A DNA stretch of 44,669 nt from the NCBI GenBank assembly GCA_000733355.1, contig JNVV01000087.1, positions 1-44,669 of the forward strand, written 5' to 3'. Below, piece after piece: positions 41,130 to 44,669 of this stretch. Below the pieces are notes generated by a model. That model saw nothing but the letters and a program-made list of their open reading frames with translations, made no database searches and was not told the DNA's origin. Positions within the stretch are counted from its first letter, which is position 1. Every line of letters starts with the position of its first letter. The stretch is from Falciphora oryzae (taxonomy: Eukaryota; Ascomycota; Sordariomycetes; Magnaporthales; Magnaporthaceae). The position numbers and the translations under genes are program-made.

Positions 41130-43045
41130 TCAACCAACCATAATACAAAAGTATACTGATTCCTGATCAGAATTCTCCGCTCTTTCAGACGCACTTTCAT
41201 CCACCTCTATAGCCTCACCCCTTGCCTGTGCAACTCGGCGTATATCTACGAAGGCCTGGTTCGGGTCCGGCACAACCTTCTTCTTTTTGCGAGGGCGTTA
41301 CGCCTCCAATTCGGCCTCTAACTGCCTAATTTTTTGCTGGGCCGTAGCTAACTCGAATTCACGCACTTCAAACCCTTTTTGGACTTTCCGGAAGAAAAGC
41401 CGTGCCGTGGGGCTTGGCGGAGCCCGGGCCTTGAAAGTGCTGATTTGGGTGGCTAGCCCTCGGCTTTATTTGGGAGTCTCCCAGCCAACTTGGGACAGCC
41501 GGATAAGGACCTCTAAACGTCTTTTGGCCCTGTTATCCTTAGCGGACTGTTGAATTGCGGATCGCCGGCCGTTTCGGTTGGAATTTTTAAGCAAAAGCCG
41601 GTTTATAAGCGGCTTAAGCGGATTCCGTGGCCAAAGGCCAGTTGCCCGCTACCCCGACGCAATTATATAGGGGGTAAAGGCTTTGGTGCGTGCGTAGGCA
41701 TAAGCCTTTAAAAATTAACGCTTTCCTACCACTATAAAACAGGTAAATAAAGCTTGGGACCCTAGTTTTTGGCGGTAGGTGTTGGATTGCACTGGCCTGT
41801 GCAGGCAATCGGCAGAGCTCAAAGAGGGCCGGATCCTCCTGTCCCGTGATCTCTGATCACGGGATCCGAGGACCCGCAAGCCCGCGGAGGTTGGGAGCAG
41901 GGGAGGGCCCCTTTGGTAATCTAGATCGTGTATATATAGCCTCCCTTCTGCTCCCTCTCTGGCAGATAGATTCCTTTCCTCTTCGTGCACAAGAATAGAA
42001 TGATCCTCTGATATAAAGGATCATTGTTCACCTTCTTTGGAGATCTCCGAGCCCAACAGGAGTACCACTCCTACCAACAGTAAGCGTGTTTGAAAGGGCT
42101 GAAAACGGATAAATCCAATGGTTGCAAAACGTGGGAGGTATAGGCAGGTAAATATAGTAGATAAACGTCGTTTTGCAGGCAAAGAAATATAAACTTTTTG
42201 GTTACGTAGGATCCGTAGCCATCCAGTATTAAAAAACGTAGTGCAAGGGCAAAGGGTTAAGTGCCCGGAAGGAAGACTTTTTGCAACCACTCGACTCCAG
42301 TGCTATCAGTAGTCCACCCGTTATCTGTTGCAATGAATTCCCAGCCTTTGAAAGGGCCTAGATCTTTTGGAAACCATTGCTCCTGCACGCTTTTCCCCTT
42401 AAATATAATGAGCGGAGGAAGGGCGACCCCCGTGGCCGAAACGCACTCGATAAAAAAGGTCCAAATGCGGGTTCCGGGCTCTTTTTTTTGTAAAGGCCGG
42501 GCCTTTGCAAAGCTTAAAACAAGCCCGTTACCCGTTTTACCCTTTTGTAGGCCCCCCTCGTTAGCGTTGTACGTATTTTCCGGCTTTATTTGGGCCACCT
42601 CGGGGACCAGCAGGCGTGCCCACCACTTTTTTATGATAATAGTAGTAGCGTTTTTAACCCGTGCGAGTTCCATGCGCCGCGTTTTCCCGGTACGGATTTC
42701 CGGATATCGGCCTAAAAAACCGCGTATCCAATGCTTCCCTAAGGGCTGGGAAACTCCCCGTTAAAGTAGAATCTTTTGCGCAAAAAAGCGGACTTTTGCG
42801 TGCGTTGGTAGGAGCCCTAGGGAGGCTTAAAAAAGCACCCAATCTGCTAGGCGCTTTTCCTGCTCCGGAGGTATCCGCTGATACTGTTTTTGTGCCTGTC
42901 GGCCGGGTAGAGATCCCGTTAGACGCCGGCGTAGGGTGGTCCTCGGTATGCCCCAAAGTCGGGCGGCTTGCGAGATAGGTACCCTTCTCTGCACGGCCTC
43001 GACGGCCCGTTCGACGTCTTTTTCGGTATACTGTTTCTCTGGCAT
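41130..43045 (-). pseudogene. pogo-type DDE transposase, broken by stops and an LTR
   Basis: The ATG at 43045 starts MPEKQYTEKDVERAVEAVQR, an HTH_psq domain (RLWGIPRTTLRRRL), then the CENP-B-type second domain. In the same frame TAA stops occur at 42827-42829 and 42761-42763. Next comes the DDE domain (42673-42257): YNANEGGLQKGK, IWTFFIECVSATGVALPPLI and DNGWTTDSTGVEWL, where the second Asp is visible. Another stop at 42257-42259 follows, then LILDGYGSYVTKKF and LPAYTSHVLQPLDLSVFSPF. The LTR at 41780-42079 interrupts KHAYRQK. The tail (AYAYARTKAFTP, GLWPRNPLKPL, RPRKKKKVVPDPNQAF) is typical of fungal pogo transposases. At least one Asn/Asp triad position is changed, so it is inactive. Confidence 0.85.
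41780..42079 (+). mobile_element. Solo LTR (300 bp) inside the pogo transposase
   Basis: It starts TGTTGGATTGC and ends CTCCTACCAACA, with a perfect 6-bp terminal inverted repeat. Flanks are GTAGG (41775-41779) and GTAAG (42080-42084), a 5-bp duplication with one mismatch. Removing the block with the left copy restores the transposase reading KHAYRQK, so GTAAG was the original target. A TATATATA box at about 41930 and a short R/U5-like part follow the LTR plan. It is related to the LTR at 43589-43872, which ends in a similar sequence. Confidence 0.85.
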
Positions 43046-43280
43046 ATGAGCATTGGATTACAGTAAAAAGTATGGAAAACGGATCAGAATTGCGAGATCT
43101 GCAGCGAGTTGAAGACGTGGCCATATCTGAGGCAGTGGGCCCGTTTGGGGTGGCCGGAAGGGGGTGGCCGACAGGGGGTGCACTGACTTACCCAACGCTG
43201 GGGCCGACCCACGCCGACCGGGCGGCTTTGGTTGCAACGCACTTGACTACGCCCCCCGAGTGCCCTCTATTGCAGCGCCA

Positions 43281-43588
43281 ATGACAACCCGAGAATTCAT
43301 TGTGAACTTCCCCGGCCTCAGGCCCGCCTCCCAACGCGTCATTTCGGCGTTGAGCCGCTTCCGTCGTGACCCGCTGGATCTTGGGCCGCGACTCCTGCTT
43401 GGCTTCCTACCACTCTTTCCGTGTCCTGAGCTGGTCACCTTCTTTGAAAGGGTGATGTTGGTTGAGTGCTATGGGTGCCAGGTCACGAGCGACGGGACGT
43501 GCCAGTTTTACTATTGCACCACTTTGCCGTTATCCACCTCCTCGGTGGTCTGCCAGCGCTGCTTTCCGGAGTATATAACTACCCGAAC
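43281..43588 (+). CDS. Cys-rich ORF of unknown nature, cut by a solo LTR
   Basis: An open frame (MTTREFIVNFPGLRPASQRV) follows the pogo element and contains CYGCQVTSDGTCQFYYC and VCQRC, a spacing that could bind zinc. It runs into the LTR at 43589. If the LTR and one GAAC copy are removed, the frame ends after a few residues at TAG (43893-43895). I do not recognise it. It may be a chance frame or part of an old element. Confidence 0.25.
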
Positions 43589-43872
43589 TGTCGGTAGGAG
43601 TGGTTCTCCTGTAGGCGCGGAGAATTCCGTGGTTGGAGCACAGCGATCGCCATCTTGTTGGGAGGAATCGTTTCTATTGTGTGCACCCCTTGGAGAGAAA
43701 TCTGGCTACAGGAGTAGGCAATCGAGCCCCTTTTATACGCATCCACGGGCGGGCCTCGCCCCCCGCGGGTCCCGTAGGCCCTGTAGGCCCCGTGGGCCTC
43801 GTGGCCTTCCAAATCCCTCGAGTGCATGCGCCGGAATAATAATCCGACACGAACGCCTCGGGCTCCTGAACA
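43589..43872 (-). mobile_element. Second solo LTR (284 bp), reverse orientation
   Basis: On the - strand it starts TGTTCAGGAGCCC and ends GAACCACTCCTACCGACA. It contains TATAAAAG at about 43731-43738 (- strand). A 4-bp direct repeat GAAC flanks it (43585-43588 and 43873-43876). The 3' end resembles the 3' end of the LTR at 41780-42079 (GTACCACTCCTACCAACA), so both probably belong to related LTR families, copia-like by their small size. Confidence 0.7.
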
Positions 43873-43895
43873 GAACGGCCCGACCCCTCGACTAG

Positions 43896-44124
43896 GGGGC
43901 TGTTCAATACAAAGGGTTTTTTTAGTTTTTCCCATACTAATCCTAAAAACCGGCGGTTTTTAAGATTTTTGAAAAAAGCATAAATGATGCAAAACCTTAT
44001 AAAAATGAAATTTTAGCAAACTAAAAGTATTTTTTTTAACCGAATTTCCCAGGTTTTTACGCGCATCTTTTAGTGAAAGCATTTTTGACTCCTAAAAAAC
44101 TAAAAAACTAAGGGCCTGTCCTAG
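43896..44124. mobile_element. Possible AT-rich MITE
   Basis: A left sequence (GGGGGCTGTTCAATACAAAG followed by GTTTTTTTAG) and the reverse complement of the right end (GGACAGGCCCTTAGTTTTTTAG) are loosely alike, with TA near both ends. Its internal sequence (CCATACTAATCC...CCGGCGG, then TTATAAAAATGAAATTTTAG) also resembles 23022-23104 in the second MITE type. Support is weak because the TIR match is poor. Confidence 0.35.
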
Positions 44125-44128
44125 ACTA

Positions 44129-44254
44129 ACGTGGTTCATCACCGAGTGGGTCATATCAGCGAATGGGTCACTCCAAATCTCATACTAAACGCGGTTTTTT
44201 TTAATTAAATAACTCGCCCAATTTATAGTTAAATTTTACTAAAATTTAACACGT
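44129..44254. mobile_element. Foldback MITE, copy B (left part, interrupted)
   Basis: It begins ACGTGGTTCATCACCGAGTG after TA (44127-44128), the same terminus as copy A. A related but different subterminal repeat follows (CACCGAGTGGGTCAT, CAGCGAATGGGTCAC), then the AACGCG core and an AT-rich part. It breaks off at the TA (44255-44256) where copy C begins. Confidence 0.7.
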
Positions 44255-44256
44255 TA

Positions 44257-44669
44257 ACGTGGTTCACAAGCGAGTGCCACACACAAGCGAGTGCCACACT
44301 TGAAAATCCCATATTAAACGCGATTTTCGATACCCTTGCTAACTCAGCCAATATAAGCCTAAATTTAACCAAATTTAAACAAGTTATATTTACTTAAATA
44401 AGAAATTTAATTTAATTTTCTTGGATTTTTATTATTACCTTTTTAGGGTTAGTTCACAGCACTGTATAATACACTGTGTAAAATATTTAATTTAACCTAA
44501 AAGGGTAATAATAAAAATCTAAGAAAATTAAATTAAATTTTATATTTAGTTAAATATAACTTGTTTAAATTTGGTTAAATTTGGGCTTATATTGGCTGAG
44601 TTAGCAAGGGTATCGAAAATCGCGTTTAATATGGGATTTTCAAGTGTGGCACTCGCTTGTGTGTGGCAC
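44257..44669. mobile_element. Foldback MITE, copy C (nested in B, runs off the window)
   Basis: It starts ACGTGGTTCACAAGCGAGTG after TA. Two tandem units of about 17 bp (AAGCGAGTGCCACACAC) follow, then a core shared with copy A (TTTTCGATACCCTTGCTAAC). The centre (CACTGTATAATACACTGTG near 44460) is the reverse complement of that of copy A, so the copies lie in opposite orientation. The right arm repeats the left in reverse up to the window end. Confidence 0.8.

Larger units (their letters stand above)
41027..43188 (-). mobile_element. Full-length Fot1/pogo-type DNA transposon (2162 bp)
   Basis: The left end AGTCAGTGCACCCCCTGTCG is the exact inverse of the right end, and the match continues through GGCCACCCCC, about 30 bp. 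TA is present on both sides (41025-41026 and 43189-43190), the hallmark of Tc1/mariner-superfamily insertion. Inside, a decayed transposase runs on the - strand and a 300-bp LTR has inserted. Without the LTR and one target copy the element is about 1.86 kb, a usual size for fungal pogo elements. A truncated relative is at 7441-7738. Confidence 0.9.

Overview
The window is nuclear DNA of a filamentous ascomycete (Pezizomycotina, most likely Sordariomycetes). The signs are short GT-AG introns with CTRAC-type branch sites, HET-domain genes, a DUF7580 protein, an Ecp2/Hce2-type secreted protein, a PTH11/rhodopsin-type membrane protein, Tad1-like, Ty3/gypsy and Fot1/pogo transposons, and a strong RIP (repeat-induced point mutation) imprint. 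I made every assignment by reading the sequence; no database search was run.

Layout. 1-7740 is a transposon graveyard. It holds the 3' end of a LINE, a heavily RIP-mutated chromovirus (gag to chromodomain), an un-RIPped 925-bp solo LTR inserted in its RNase H domain with a perfect AATTG duplication, and a pogo relic. 8263-19148 is a gene island: a DUF7580 protein on the + strand, then four secreted-protein genes all on the - strand. These are an Hce2-domain protein, a 477-aa repeat precursor with five copies of a cationic core peptide between kexin-type sites, a six-cysteine protein, and a Gly/Arg-rich protein cut by a 231-bp run of N. 20229-24049 holds a HET pseudogene with one frameshift and a HET stub, separated by two foldback MITEs lying edge to edge. 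25106-40726 is gene-rich: a PTH11/rhodopsin-like protein, a 9-exon sugar/quinate-type MFS transporter, a 53-aa secreted peptide, an intact HET protein, a HerA/FtsK-like ATPase, and a divergent pair of a pantothenate-type MFS transporter and a FAD monooxygenase. 41027-44669 is again transposon: a full-length pogo element (TIRs, TA duplication) with a dead transposase split by a 300-bp solo LTR, a second solo LTR, and one foldback MITE nested in another.

The genes share themes rather than forming an obvious pathway. HET proteins and DUF7580 proteins belong to fungal self/non-self recognition and programmed cell death, and here they sit beside decaying paralogues and young transposons. The small secreted proteins look like effector or peptide-precursor genes. 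The transporter plus monooxygenase pair could be a small catabolic unit for an aromatic or vitamin-like acid, but that is inference.

The strongest candidate for something undescribed is the kexin-type repeat precursor at 13483-14916. The next is the foldback MITE family, whose copies share a conserved core but carry different subterminal tandem repeats.
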